Shown here: piece after piece, positions 1 through 7,753 of the stretch
Layout: each line of letters starts with the position of its first letter
Position numbering within the stretch: position 1 is the stretch's first letter
Assembly (NCBI RefSeq): GCF_002591895.1
Contig: NZ_NISX01000010.1
Span: 104,945 to 168,944, forward strand
Source: Lacimicrobium alkaliphilum
GTDB taxonomy: Bacteria > Pseudomonadota > Gammaproteobacteria > Enterobacterales > Alteromonadaceae
Reading direction: 5' to 3'
DNA length: 64,000 nucleotides
Translations under genes and position numbers: made by a program
Notes under the pieces: generated by a model
What the model was told of the DNA's origin: nothing
The model's database searches: none
Seen by the model: the letters and a program-made list of their open reading frames with translations, nothing else

Positions 1-192
1 AAAGAAGGCTACCTGTTCCGTACGCTGTTCGAACAACATTTCCCACAAGAAAGTGCGATTAACTGCGTACCCGGCGGCAAGTCTATTGCATGCAGTACAG
101 TTGAAGCACTGGCCTGGGATGAAAGCTTTGCCAGCATGGCGGACCCATCAGGGCGTTCCATGAAAGGCGTGCACTCCAGCAGCGCCGAATAA
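1..192 (+). CDS. asnB: Asparagine synthase B, C-terminal fragment
   Basis: Frame 1 is open from the window edge to TAA at 190-192 and gives the last 63 residues of a protein. They read like the end of glutamine-hydrolysing asparagine synthetase AsnB: an EGYLFRTLFEQHFP stretch, then CVPGG and DPSGR, which sit in the same order in the E. coli AsnB tail. AsnB makes asparagine from aspartate, glutamine and ATP in the cytoplasm. The glutaminase and most of the synthetase domain lie outside the window. A strong terminator follows 14 bases later, so this is the end of its transcription unit. Confidence 0.85.
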   Translation, partial: KEGYLFRTLFEQHFPQESAINCVPGGKSIACSTVEALAWDESFASMADPSGRSMKGVHSSSAE

Positions 193-205
193 CCCCCCGA
201 AGCCC

Positions 206-241
206 CATCAGCCATAGCAGTGGTTATGGCTGATGTTTTTC
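206..241 (+). terminator. Rho-independent terminator after asnB
   Basis: CATCAGCCATA (206-216) pairs perfectly with TATGGCTGATG (225-235) around an 8-base loop and is followed by five T. It closes the asnB transcript. The remaining bases up to 360 hold only the leader of the next gene. Confidence 0.85.
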
Positions 242-360
242 TGCCTGCTTTTTTACCCACCAATACAAAACTTATCGTTTCAGGCAACGTGCCCGTTTTA
301 CCGCACTTGGTTTCGCTTGTGATCCCGATTAAGCTGATAGAAATTTCTGGAGTCTGACCT

Positions 361-1971
361 ATGCAAAGCTCGTTTTTTGCGATTCATCTCAGTGTTTTTT
401 CTCTGCTGGGGCTTACAGGGTTGCTATGGCCCTGGACGTGGTGGCTGTTGCTGCTGCCGGTTCTGACGCTGCTAGTGGGCCTGCATGACATGTATCAGCC
501 CAGACATACCCTTTTGCGTAATTTCCCCTTAATTGGTCGCGGCCGATGGATCATGGAGTCACTGCGTCCTTTTGTGCGCCAGTATCTGGTTGAGTCTGAT
601 CTTGACGGTACGCCCATTAGCCGCATGTTTCGTTCTATCGTTTACCAGCGTGCCAAGGGCGTAATGGACTCCCTGCCCTATGGAACGCGACTGGATACCT
701 ACACAGAAGGGTATGAATGGATCAGTCACTCCATTGCTGCATTAAATATTGCCACACTCGACGCTAATCCACGCGTCGTCATTGGCTCTGCGCAATGTAA
801 ACGCCCCTACAGTTCAAGCATACTGAATATTTCTGCTATGAGCTTTGGTGCTCTTAGCAACAACGCTGTATTAGCCCTGAATAAGGGAGCAAAGCTGGGG
901 GGATTCAGTCACAACACCGGAGAAGGGGCTATATCTGACTATCATCTGCAACATGGCGGTGATCTGGTCTGGCAAATTGGTACCGGATATTTCGGTTGCA
1001 GAAAAACTGACGGTAGTTTTGATCCCGACAGCTTTAAGAAAAAAGCCGGGGCAGAACAGGTGAAAATGATAGAAATTAAGCTTTCTCAGGGCGCAAAACC
1101 CGGCCATGGTGGTATCCTTCCGGCCGGGAAAAACACCGCAGAGATTGCCCGCATCCGTCTTGTTGAGCCGCATCAGGACGTAATATCACCCTCTGCCCAC
1201 AGCGCGTTTTCCACACCGGTTGAACTGCTGGAGTTTGTCGAGCAACTGCGTGATCTTAGTGGCGGTAAACCTGTTGGTATAAAACTTTGTGTAGGCCGCC
1301 AGAGTGAATTCATTGCTATCTGCAAAGCGATGATAAAAACCGCTATCAAACCGGATTTTATCACTGTCGATGGCGGCGAAGGTGGTACCGGAGCAGCGCC
1401 ACTGGAATATAGTAACTCTTTAGGTATGCCTTTGCGCGATGCCATCGCCTTTGTGGATGATTGCCTGACCGGTTTTGGAATTCGTCAGGAGATCCGCATT
1501 ATTGCATCGGGTAAAATCTTTTCAGCCTTTCACATGATGCGCGCCATGGCCCTGGGTGCCGATCTTTGCAACAGTGGCCGGGGTATGATGCTGGCACTGG
1601 GCTGTGTGCAGTCCTTAGTCTGTAACACCAACCGCTGCCCCACTGGTGTCGCAACCCAGGATAAACGCCTGGTACGGGGTTTGGATGTCACAGACAAAGG
1701 CAATCGGGTTGCCCGTTATCACAAAGAGACCCTGCGCGCAGCGGTTGACATGGCGTCATCCTGTGGCCTGACGAATCCCGGTCTGATTACGCGCAGCCAC
1801 GTATTTCGTCGCGTCGATCATCAGCATGCGCTGCGGTTTGACCAACTGTACCCCTCCCCTAAACCCGGCAGTTTATTAACCAAACCTTATCCGCAGCAGT
1901 TTGAGCGGTATCTGGAGGAAGCCAGTGAGGACAGTTTTATCCCCAGACAATTTCTCTGTGACAGTTGTTAA
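361..1971 (+). CDS. FMN-binding glutamate synthase family protein, membrane-anchored
   Basis: A 536-residue protein matching the stand-alone glutamate synthase central/FMN domain family (YerD type), not the large GltB subunit. The N-terminus (residues 5-45) is hydrophobic and probably makes one or two membrane segments. The body has family-like elements: ISAMSFGALS, GAKPGHGG, DGGEGGTGAAP and a cysteine cluster GCVQSLVCNTNRCPTGVATQ near residue 420, where GltB carries its 3Fe-4S ligands. The ATG has GGAG eight bases upstream. There is no amidotransferase domain and no gltD partner nearby, so its electron donor and real substrate cannot be read from sequence. The family call is firm and the function is not. 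Confidence 0.85.
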   Translation: MQSSFFAIHLSVFSLLGLTGLLWPWTWWLLLLPVLTLLVGLHDMYQPRHTLLRNFPLIGRGRWIMESLRPFVRQYLVESDLDGTPISRMFRSIVYQRAKGVMDSLPYGTRLDTYTEGYEWISHSIAALNIATLDANPRVVIGSAQCKRPYSSSILNISAMSFGALSNNAVLALNKGAKLGGFSHNTGEGAISDYHLQHGGDLVWQIGTGYFGCRKTDGSFDPDSFKKKAGAEQVKMIEIKLSQGAKPGHGGILPAGKNTAEIARIRLVEPHQDVISPSAHSAFSTPVELLEFVEQLRDLSGGKPVGIKLCVGRQSEFIAICKAMIKTAIKPDFITVDGGEGGTGAAPLEYSNSLGMPLRDAIAFVDDCLTGFGIRQEIRIIASGKIFSAFHMMRAMALGADLCNSGRGMMLALGCVQSLVCNTNRCPTGVATQDKRLVRGLDVTDKGNRVARYHKETLRAAVDMASSCGLTNPGLITRSHVFRRVDHQHALRFDQLYPSPKPGSLLTKPYPQQFERYLEEASEDSFIPRQFLCDSC

Positions 1972-2009
1972 ATCTGTACACTCAGGATGATTCCGGTAAT
2001 CACCCAGGC

Positions 2010-2038
2010 TGGGCGCACCTTGTCTCATAGGGTATAAT
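2010..2038 (+). promoter_or_regulatory. Probable promoter of ybeD-lipB-lipA
   Basis: A perfect TATAAT -10 lies at 2033-2038. The -35 region at the usual spacing (2010-2015, TGGGCG) is poor. It leaves a leader of about 100 bases before ybeD. Supported only by the -10 and by position. Confidence 0.35.
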
Positions 2039-2148
2039 CTGCCGGTATGTGAAAGCCGCTGTTGTCGTGCACTAACCTGTTTTTCGGTTGAAATAAGACC
2101 GCTATACCCCCAATTAACCGTTGATATTGATTTGTATTGGAGTTGTTG

Positions 2149-2412
2149 ATGGATACTCGTTTTGATGAGTTGCTGGATTTCCCCTGTTACCAGACATTTA
2201 AGGTGCTGGGTGTTGCCCATGAGCAGTTGCCTGAGCATGTGGTCTCCTGTCTGCAACAGCATGCACCGGACGATTACAACCCAAGCATCAGACCCAGCAG
2301 TAAAGGCAACTATCACTCGATATCCATCGATGTGAAAGTCACCAGCAAAGAGCATATGGAAACCATTTACATTGAGTTGGGCAAACTGGAACTGGTGCGG
2401 GTGGTACTTTAA
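2149..2412 (+). CDS. ybeD: DUF493 family protein YbeD
   Basis: An 87-residue protein with the YbeD (DUF493) pattern: FxELLDFP at the start, QHAPDDYNP, PSSKGNYHS in the middle and a C-terminal ELGKLELVRVVL. The fold is a small ferredoxin-like ACT-type domain and its biochemical role is not settled. The ATG at 2149 is preferred over the in-frame TTG at 2137 because GGAG (2139-2142) sits six bases before it and the protein then matches E. coli YbeD (87 aa) in length. It is the first gene of the lipoate operon, three bases ahead of lipB, the usual place for ybeD. Confidence 0.92.
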   Translation: MDTRFDELLDFPCYQTFKVLGVAHEQLPEHVVSCLQQHAPDDYNPSIRPSSKGNYHSISIDVKVTSKEHMETIYIELGKLELVRVVL

Positions 2413-2415
2413 GCC

Positions 2416-3063
2416 GTGTCGCAGCCTCTGACTATTCGCCAGCTTGGGCGCCAGGATTACCAGCCGATCTGGCAGGCCATGCAGGATTTCACCGACAACC
2501 GCACCGATGAGGCCGCCGACGAGCTGTGGCTGGTGGAGCACAATCCGGTATTTACCCAGGGTCAGGCCGGTAAAGAAGAACACTTACTGGCACCCGGCGA
2601 TATCCCGGTAGTCAAAGTCGATCGGGGCGGCCAGGTGACCTATCACGGTCCCGGTCAGCAGATGCTATATGTAATGCTGAACCTGAAACGTCGTAAGCTC
2701 GGAGTGCGCAATCTGGTCACTGCGCTGGAACAAAGCATTATTGAAATGCTCCAACCCTTTGCCATTGATGCCTACCCCAAAGCTGATGCTCCAGGAGTCT
2801 ACGTAGAGGGCAGAAAGATATGTTCGGTGGGGCTTCGCATCCGCAGAGGGTGCTCATTCCACGGACTGGCACTAAATGTAAATATGGATCTGGCCCCGTT
2901 TCAGCGTATAAATCCATGCGGCTATGCAGGGCTTGAAATGGTACACTCTGCGGCACTGGGCGGGCCGGACAATCTGGCGGAGGCAGGTGAGTTGCTTACA
3001 ACGGCATTCTGCCGCCAGTTAAGCATTGAACACACAGATTATCGAGAAGGTTTTGATGACTAA
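2416..3063 (+). CDS. lipB: Octanoyltransferase LipB
   Basis: Octanoyl-ACP:protein N-octanoyltransferase. It moves octanoate from acyl carrier protein to the lipoyl domains of 2-oxoacid dehydrogenases and the glycine cleavage H protein, the first step of endogenous lipoate synthesis. The 215 residues are of normal length. The conserved [13 protein letters not shown] loop is at 69-81, the catalytic lysine in GRKICSVG is K134 and the acyl-thioester cysteine in NPCGYAG is C168. Translation starts at a GTG three bases after the ybeD stop, and the 3' end overlaps lipA by eight bases, so the three genes should be translationally coupled. Confidence 0.97.
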   Translation: MSQPLTIRQLGRQDYQPIWQAMQDFTDNRTDEAADELWLVEHNPVFTQGQAGKEEHLLAPGDIPVVKVDRGGQVTYHGPGQQMLYVMLNLKRRKLGVRNLVTALEQSIIEMLQPFAIDAYPKADAPGVYVEGRKICSVGLRIRRGCSFHGLALNVNMDLAPFQRINPCGYAGLEMVHSAALGGPDNLAEAGELLTTAFCRQLSIEHTDYREGFDD

Positions 3064-4018
3064 AGCAAGGGTTGAGGCGGGGGTAAAACTTCGCGATGAA
3101 GACAAAGTAAAACACATTCCCATCACTATCGTACCCACTGAACGGGAAGAGATGCTGCGTAAACCTGAGTGGATCAAGATTAAACTGCCCCGCTCTACTG
3201 AACGCGTAGATCAGATCAAAAAAACCTTGCGAAAAAACGGGCTGTTTTCAGTGTGTGAAGAAGCCAGTTGCCCGAACCTGTCCGAGTGCTTTAACCACGG
3301 TACCGCCACCTTTATGATTCTTGGTGATATCTGTACCCGCCGCTGTCCCTTCTGTGATGTGGCCCATGGTAAGCCATTGCCGCCAAGCGCCGAAGAGCCG
3401 GAGAAACTGGCCAGAACCATCGCTGAAATGGAGCTGAAATATGTGGTAATCACCTCAGTAGATCGCGACGACCTTCGTGACGGCGGTGCCCAGCACTTTG
3501 TCGATTGCATTAATGCCATTCGCGAGCACAGCCCTACCACTAAAATTGAGGTACTGGTACCGGATTTTCGTGGTCGTATGGACAGAGCCCTGGAGATCTT
3601 TAAAAAAGGCGTTCCCGATGTGTTTAACCACAACCTGGAAACCATTCCACGGCTGTATCGTGAATGTCGCCCCGGCGCCAACTACAAATGGTCGCTGGAA
3701 CTGTTGCAAAAATTCAAGCAGCAGCACCCGGATATCATGACCAAATCTGGCCTGATGATGGGTATGGGCGAAGATCAACAGGAAATGGAAGTCGTACTCA
3801 AAGACCTGCGCGATCATGATGTGGACATGCTCACGCTGGGCCAGTATCTGCAACCCAGCCGCCATCATTTTCCGGTGAAACGCTATGTGCATCCCAGCGA
3901 GTTTGATGCCCTGCGCGACCGTGCTTACGAATTAGGCTTTACCCACGCCGCCTGTGGCCCACTGGTTCGCTCCAGCTATCACGCCGACCGCCAGGCCGCC
4001 GGTGATGAAGTGAAATAA
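3056..4018 (+). CDS. lipA: Lipoyl synthase LipA
   Basis: Radical-SAM enzyme that inserts two sulfurs into protein-bound octanoyl groups, completing lipoate after LipB. The auxiliary cluster ligands are C67, C72 and C78 (CX4CX5C). The radical-SAM cluster is CTRRCPFC with C93, C97 and C100. The conserved serine ligand is in the C-terminal RSSYH. The ATG at 3056 was chosen over an upstream in-frame ATG (3026) because GAGAAGG lies five bases before it inside the end of lipB, and the resulting 320 residues match E. coli LipA (321) from the N-terminus. It overlaps lipB by eight bases. Confidence 0.97.
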   Translation: MTKARVEAGVKLRDEDKVKHIPITIVPTEREEMLRKPEWIKIKLPRSTERVDQIKKTLRKNGLFSVCEEASCPNLSECFNHGTATFMILGDICTRRCPFCDVAHGKPLPPSAEEPEKLARTIAEMELKYVVITSVDRDDLRDGGAQHFVDCINAIREHSPTTKIEVLVPDFRGRMDRALEIFKKGVPDVFNHNLETIPRLYRECRPGANYKWSLELLQKFKQQHPDIMTKSGLMMGMGEDQQEMEVVLKDLRDHDVDMLTLGQYLQPSRHHFPVKRYVHPSEFDALRDRAYELGFTHAACGPLVRSSYHADRQAAGDEVK

Positions 4019-4038
4019 GCGACAGAACCAAAACAAAG

Positions 4039-4063
4039 AGCCCGGCCTTTGCCGGGCTTTTAT
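4039..4063 (+). terminator. Rho-independent terminator after lipA
   Basis: AGCCCGGC (4039-4046) pairs with GCCGGGCT (4051-4058) around a CTTT loop and runs into T residues. It ends the ybeD-lipB-lipA unit. Confidence 0.9.
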
Positions 4064-4097
4064 CCTGCAAACCGAAACTGTGCTGAGCCGATAACCG

Positions 4098-4150
4098 AAC
4101 ATTTTTAAATAATGTTACTGCTTGCCCAAGCCATTTATCCTGATTTAATA
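4098..4150 (+). promoter_or_regulatory. Possible promoter with upstream dyad for the secreted repeat protein
   Basis: TTGCCC (4122-4127) and TTAATA (4145-4150) are 17 bases apart, a plausible -35/-10 pair. Just upstream is a dyad, AACATT (4098-4103) and AATGTT (4111-4116) with a 7-base spacer, placed where an activator would bind. No known consensus was matched; the LytTR regulator encoded downstream is an obvious candidate but this is inference. Confidence 0.3.
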
Positions 4151-4241
4151 CCGCCAATAATCTGCTAAAACCACTTATCATAATTCCCTGCAACCAAGCG
4201 GCAATCAGATTAAACTGACAATGTTTTTATGGGAGATGCTT

Positions 4242-4901
4242 ATGAAAATTCTTGTCCTGTTCGTAGTGTTATTGTTCAGTCAGTCCGCACAGTCAGATAA
4301 TGATGTCAGTGGACAGTGGCGGGGTTTATTAGAGCTAACGCCTCAAAGCGCTATTGTTTTAGGCATTGGTATCAGGAGAACCGATAGCAATGTTACCGTT
4401 GTGGTGAACAGTCCGAATCAGGGGATGTCGGATAAGCCCGTTGACGAATTCACCCTTAAAAATAACCAACTGAGCTTTAAAGTTAAGGATCTTGACGCCT
4501 CATTTACCGGCACCTTCGAAGACAACACTCTGACGGGTACCTTTACGCAACGAAAAGCCTTTGATATTACCCTGCACCGTTTATCCCGGGAGCAGCAAGC
4601 CAGGCTGATTGATGAACGTCAGTGGTTCGGCGATTTGCAGGTGTCAAAGAATGCTGAACTCCCCCTGGTGCTGAATATTGCGGTTATCAGCGACGGCTAC
4701 CACGTCACCCTGGATAGCCCGCAACAACAGAGCTTTGGGATACCGGTAGACGAGTTCTCACTGACTGACGAGCATCTGACCTTTGCCTCATCCATGATCA
4801 ACGCAAGTTATAAAGGAAACTGGCAGGATGATAGCTGTCGTGGCACCTTTGTGCAGGGAATGGCTATGCCATTAACCTTTAAAAAAAAGCCTCCCCATTA
4901 G
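4242..4901 (+). CDS. Exported protein with two tandem hydrolase-associated beta domains
   Basis: 219 residues: a signal peptide (MKILVLFVVLLFSQSAQS) followed by two copies of a domain of about 95 residues. The first (about 21-115) starts SGQWRG and the second (about 127-217) starts RQWFGDLQ. They align on LxIxV, SPxQ, PVDEFxL, LxF, ASxxG and GTFxQ positions. From memory, this domain type occurs N-terminal to secreted serine and alpha/beta hydrolases in Alteromonadales. ATG 4242 is chosen over 4221 because GGGAG sits six bases before it and the signal peptide then starts cleanly. The gene ends in an A8 run and a TAG seven codons later. In the -1 frame from that run the reading continues without a stop into the serine hydrolase gene, so this may be the N-terminal half of one longer protein. 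Confidence 0.8.
   Translation: MKILVLFVVLLFSQSAQSDNDVSGQWRGLLELTPQSAIVLGIGIRRTDSNVTVVVNSPNQGMSDKPVDEFTLKNNQLSFKVKDLDASFTGTFEDNTLTGTFTQRKAFDITLHRLSREQQARLIDERQWFGDLQVSKNAELPLVLNIAVISDGYHVTLDSPQQQSFGIPVDEFSLTDEHLTFASSMINASYKGNWQDDSCRGTFVQGMAMPLTFKKKPPH
4883..4889 (+). promoter_or_regulatory. Candidate -1 ribosomal frameshift heptamer A AAA AAG
   Basis: Zero frame reads AAA AAG over 4884-4889 and the preceding base is A, so the heptamer is the dnaX-type slippery sequence. Slipping -1 puts the ribosome in the frame of the serine hydrolase (4934 minus 4883 is 17 codons), with no stop between. The fusion would be about 541 residues. No strong stimulatory element is obvious: the nearest AGGGA is 23 bases upstream and the nearest good stem begins 37 bases downstream. 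A genuine indel in the A8 run, or a base-calling error there, would look identical. Confidence 0.4.
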
Positions 4902-4933
4902 TCAGCCCTAATATTGCAGATTTAAGGCCATGG

Positions 4934-5866
4934 ATGAAAAGGTATTTTAATCGCCATGGCGCTGCCATCGGCCTGATCAAAAATAACAACATCCGTTATC
5001 TGGTACATGGCTATGCCGACATTGCCAACAACATAAAGGTAAGCACAGAAACAACGTTTGAAATCGGTTCCATATCAAAGCCTTTGACTGCATTTCTGTT
5101 TGCCGGTGAGGCAGCCTCAGGCGCTCTGAGGCTGAATATGCCGGTATCGTCATTACTTCCCGACGTTGCCAATACTCTGAAACAGATAACACTGGCGGAG
5201 TTAATTACACATCAATCGGGTTTACCAAGGCTTCCGCCCAACCTTGCGCACATTGGCATCCTTAACCCCTATGCTGACTACGATAAAGAGCAGTTACTCC
5301 TGGCGGTCAACTCTGTCAAACCCGCTCAGAGGTCGTTTCAGTATTCCAACTTTGGCTACGCTATACTGGCCCTGGCAGCCGAATCCAGATATGCGGATAG
5401 CTATACAATGCTGATGAGAAAAGCTGTTTTCCCGTTTTTTAGTATGCAAAATGCGGATGTGGCTTCTGCAGACAAAACCTTCAGCCAGCTCGCCAACGGG
5501 CATTTAATCAGCGGAGATAAAACCATTAACTGGCAATTTGACAGCATGGCCGGTGCCGGTGGCGTGATTGCCAGTGTTAGTGACATGACGCAGATGATCG
5601 CAAGGATTTTTAAAGGTTATGAAGCATCTCAGGCCCTGAAAATCTGGCTGACACCACTGAGCGATGGCGAACAGAGCATGGCCATGGGATGGATGATTAG
5701 CGATGATGGCAGCTATTTTCATGGCGGCCAGACGCTGGGGTTTTCTGCTTACGTTGGCTTTACTCCGGAAACACAGGCGGGTGTTGTGATCCTGACAAAT
5801 ATCGCCAAAGATGTCAGTGTCCCGGGATTTCAGATACTCAGGCAACTCAATAAACAACAAGACTAA
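4934..5866 (+). CDS. Serine hydrolase, class C beta-lactamase family
   Basis: 310 residues of the beta-lactamase/transpeptidase-like fold used by class C enzymes, DD-peptidases and esterases. The nucleophile motif SISK is at 46-49, the YSN motif (base loop) at 137-139 and HGG, standing in for KTG, at 263-265. The substrate cannot be told from sequence. The enzyme class acts outside the cytoplasm, yet this reading starts almost at the first core strand (GAAIGLI), without signal peptide or the usual preceding helix. The -1 frame supplies both if joined to the upstream gene (…PNIADLRPW then M1). An AAGG six bases before the ATG also allows independent or coupled initiation. The stop is three bases before the sensor kinase gene. 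Confidence 0.85.
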   Translation: MKRYFNRHGAAIGLIKNNNIRYLVHGYADIANNIKVSTETTFEIGSISKPLTAFLFAGEAASGALRLNMPVSSLLPDVANTLKQITLAELITHQSGLPRLPPNLAHIGILNPYADYDKEQLLLAVNSVKPAQRSFQYSNFGYAILALAAESRYADSYTMLMRKAVFPFFSMQNADVASADKTFSQLANGHLISGDKTINWQFDSMAGAGGVIASVSDMTQMIARIFKGYEASQALKIWLTPLSDGEQSMAMGWMISDDGSYFHGGQTLGFSAYVGFTPETQAGVVILTNIAKDVSVPGFQILRQLNKQQD

Positions 5867-5869
5867 TAA

Positions 5870-6904
5870 ATGAAATTCGCTTCATACTGGCCACTACAAT
5901 TGATCTCATGGACCGCAGTGTATCTGCTGTTTTGTGTGATGATTCTTGCGCGTCCACTACTGATTTACACTGAGTTCCTGTACGCCGCAATTCTGATTAT
6001 CTTTACAGCAGCCGGCTCTCATCTACTGAGATGGGTTTATAAAAAGTATTTATTATTCAGCTCCGTCTGGGTACAGGGCTCGTCCTTAATCATGGGCAGC
6101 GTATTAGTCGCCTCCCTTGCCACACTGGTTCTGATTGCCAGCGTATTTATTGTTTCAGCAACAGATTTCGGTAATCCAATTCCGGCAAGTCAGAGAGCAC
6201 TGGTCGTCAGCAGGGTGTTCTGGGGCAATGTCGTAAACATGTTGGCAGTGATGTTGCTGTGGAGCGCCATATATTTTGCCATTCAGAAAGTCAGACAACT
6301 GAAACAAACCCGGGAGCTGTTACAGCAGAGTCAGTTGGATGTACTTATAAACCAGCTCAAGCCTCACTTCTTATTTAACAGTATTAATAATATCCGCGCA
6401 TTGATTCTGGAGGATCAGGAAAAAGCCCGTGATATGCTCAGTTCACTGGCAGACATGCTGCGCTATAGTCTGAGCAGCCAGTCAGACATAAAGGTACCAG
6501 TGTGTCAGGAAATGCAGTTTGTGCAGGACTATGTCGCGTTGTGTTCCATTCAGTTTGAACAGGCTTTACAATTTTCTGCAAAAATTGACGAAGGCTGTCA
6601 GCAAGCGCTGATACCAAGAATGTTACTGCAACTCTGTGTTGAGAATGCCGTCAAGCATGGTATCAGCCAGCGAGCCGATGGTGGCAAGATTGATCTTTTT
6701 ATTGACCGAAACGGACAACAATTAGTGATCCGATTATTTAATGACGGAAAAATCCGGCGCAATAGCGACACTACCGGGATAGGACTGCGCAATATTCAGC
6801 AACGGCTGCAACTGCTGTATAAGAAACAGGCTGCTGTTGAGCTTTGCGTCATCGATAATCGGGTACTGACCCATATTCAGTTACCTTTGGAATACGTTCA
6901 GTGA
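5870..6904 (+). CDS. LytS/YehU-family sensor histidine kinase
   Basis: 344 residues with four hydrophobic segments (about 8-28, 33-52, 70-95 and 115-137) and almost no periplasmic part, then a His_kinase domain with QLKPHFLFNSINNIRAL. The phospho-accepting histidine is H166. An ATPase domain follows (ENAVKHG N-box, then TGIGLRNIQQRL). This architecture pairs with LytTR regulators, and the gene overlaps one by four bases. It begins three bases after the serine hydrolase stop, so hydrolase, kinase and regulator probably share a transcript. The stimulus is unknown; short loops suggest a membrane or wall-derived signal, which is inference. Confidence 0.93.
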   Translation: MKFASYWPLQLISWTAVYLLFCVMILARPLLIYTEFLYAAILIIFTAAGSHLLRWVYKKYLLFSSVWVQGSSLIMGSVLVASLATLVLIASVFIVSATDFGNPIPASQRALVVSRVFWGNVVNMLAVMLLWSAIYFAIQKVRQLKQTRELLQQSQLDVLINQLKPHFLFNSINNIRALILEDQEKARDMLSSLADMLRYSLSSQSDIKVPVCQEMQFVQDYVALCSIQFEQALQFSAKIDEGCQQALIPRMLLQLCVENAVKHGISQRADGGKIDLFIDRNGQQLVIRLFNDGKIRRNSDTTGIGLRNIQQRLQLLYKKQAAVELCVIDNRVLTHIQLPLEYVQ

Positions 6905-7614
6905 GAGTCCTGATAGTTGATGACAGTCGCCTTGCTCGTTTAGAGCTAAAAGAACAATTGAACAAGATTGGCGGTATCGATCTTATTACTGAGGCGGCGA
7001 ATACCCGCGATGCTCTGCAGATAATAACAGAACACCAGCCAGACGTACTGCTGCTGGATATCAATATGCCCGGCGGCGACGGGTTCTCTTTGTTGGAGCA
7101 ACTCGACAGCCTGCCTTATGTGATTTTTGTTACCGCGTACGAAGAATATGCGCTGAAATCTTTTGATTTCAATGCCACGGATTACCTGTTAAAACCTGTC
7201 ACAACTGAGCGCCTGTCTTGTGCACTGAACAAAATATCCGGCTATGAGAAAGAACAACAACTGAGCCTGCAATCCGACAGTCAGGTCTTTGTAAAAGACT
7301 CTGAGCGCTGCTTTCTGGTTCAGGTAGCAGACATTATTGCCTGTGAAGCGATAGGCAATTACTGCAAAGTAATTATCAACGGGCATGAAAAGCACCATGC
7401 ACCGCTGATCTATAAAAACCTGTCTCAACTGGAGAAGCGGCTGCCTGCAAGGTACTTTTTTCGTGCCAATCGAAGCTGGATAGTCAACACCAGGTTTATA
7501 GCGAATATCGAACTTTCGCTCGGTAATGGCCTTATTTTTGACCTCTCTGGTCATTTATCTGTTGATGTCTCCAGACGGCAGTCGGTGCAGTTTAAGCAAC
7601 GATGGGGGTTATGA
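6901..7614 (+). CDS. LytTR-family response regulator
   Basis: 237 residues. The receiver domain (1-118) has acidic D7/D8, phospho-acceptor D53 in LLLDINMPGGDG, and the conserved Thr and Lys in VTAYEEYA and LLKPV. A LytTR DNA-binding domain covers about 130-237 (FFRANRSWIVN, then the terminal beta strands). LytTR proteins bind direct repeats upstream of exported or envelope genes. Start is GTG 6901, overlapping the kinase stop (GTGA), so translation is coupled. The exported protein and hydrolase at the head of the cluster are the natural first targets to test. Confidence 0.93.
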   Translation: MRVLIVDDSRLARLELKEQLNKIGGIDLITEAANTRDALQIITEHQPDVLLLDINMPGGDGFSLLEQLDSLPYVIFVTAYEEYALKSFDFNATDYLLKPVTTERLSCALNKISGYEKEQQLSLQSDSQVFVKDSERCFLVQVADIIACEAIGNYCKVIINGHEKHHAPLIYKNLSQLEKRLPARYFFRANRSWIVNTRFIANIELSLGNGLIFDLSGHLSVDVSRRQSVQFKQRWGL

Positions 7615-7658
7615 AACGTTTTTGTTATCAACAGTTGGGAATGACTCTCTGTGCGTAC

Positions 7659-7673
7659 TGGTGTCAGACACCA
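7659..7673. repeat. Short palindrome TGGTGTCAGACACCA
   Basis: A perfect 15-base dyad lies in the gap between the LytTR regulator and the AraC-type gene. It has no U tract, so it is not a terminator. Sequences of this kind recur as interspersed palindromes in many proteobacterial genomes, and only this copy was noticed here. Confidence 0.3.
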
Positions 7674-7753
7674 AAAATATAGCAATTTCGGTCAAGGTTT
7701 GAGTTTCAAAAATCTATAGGCTGTTAGTACATCACAAAAACAGGAAAAGCTGA

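Noticed and set aside
4927..4960. GCCATGG/CCATGGC stem downstream of the A AAA AAG heptamer as a frameshift stimulator
   Set aside because: It starts 37 bases after the heptamer, too far for the usual 5-9 base spacing, and has a 20-base loop.
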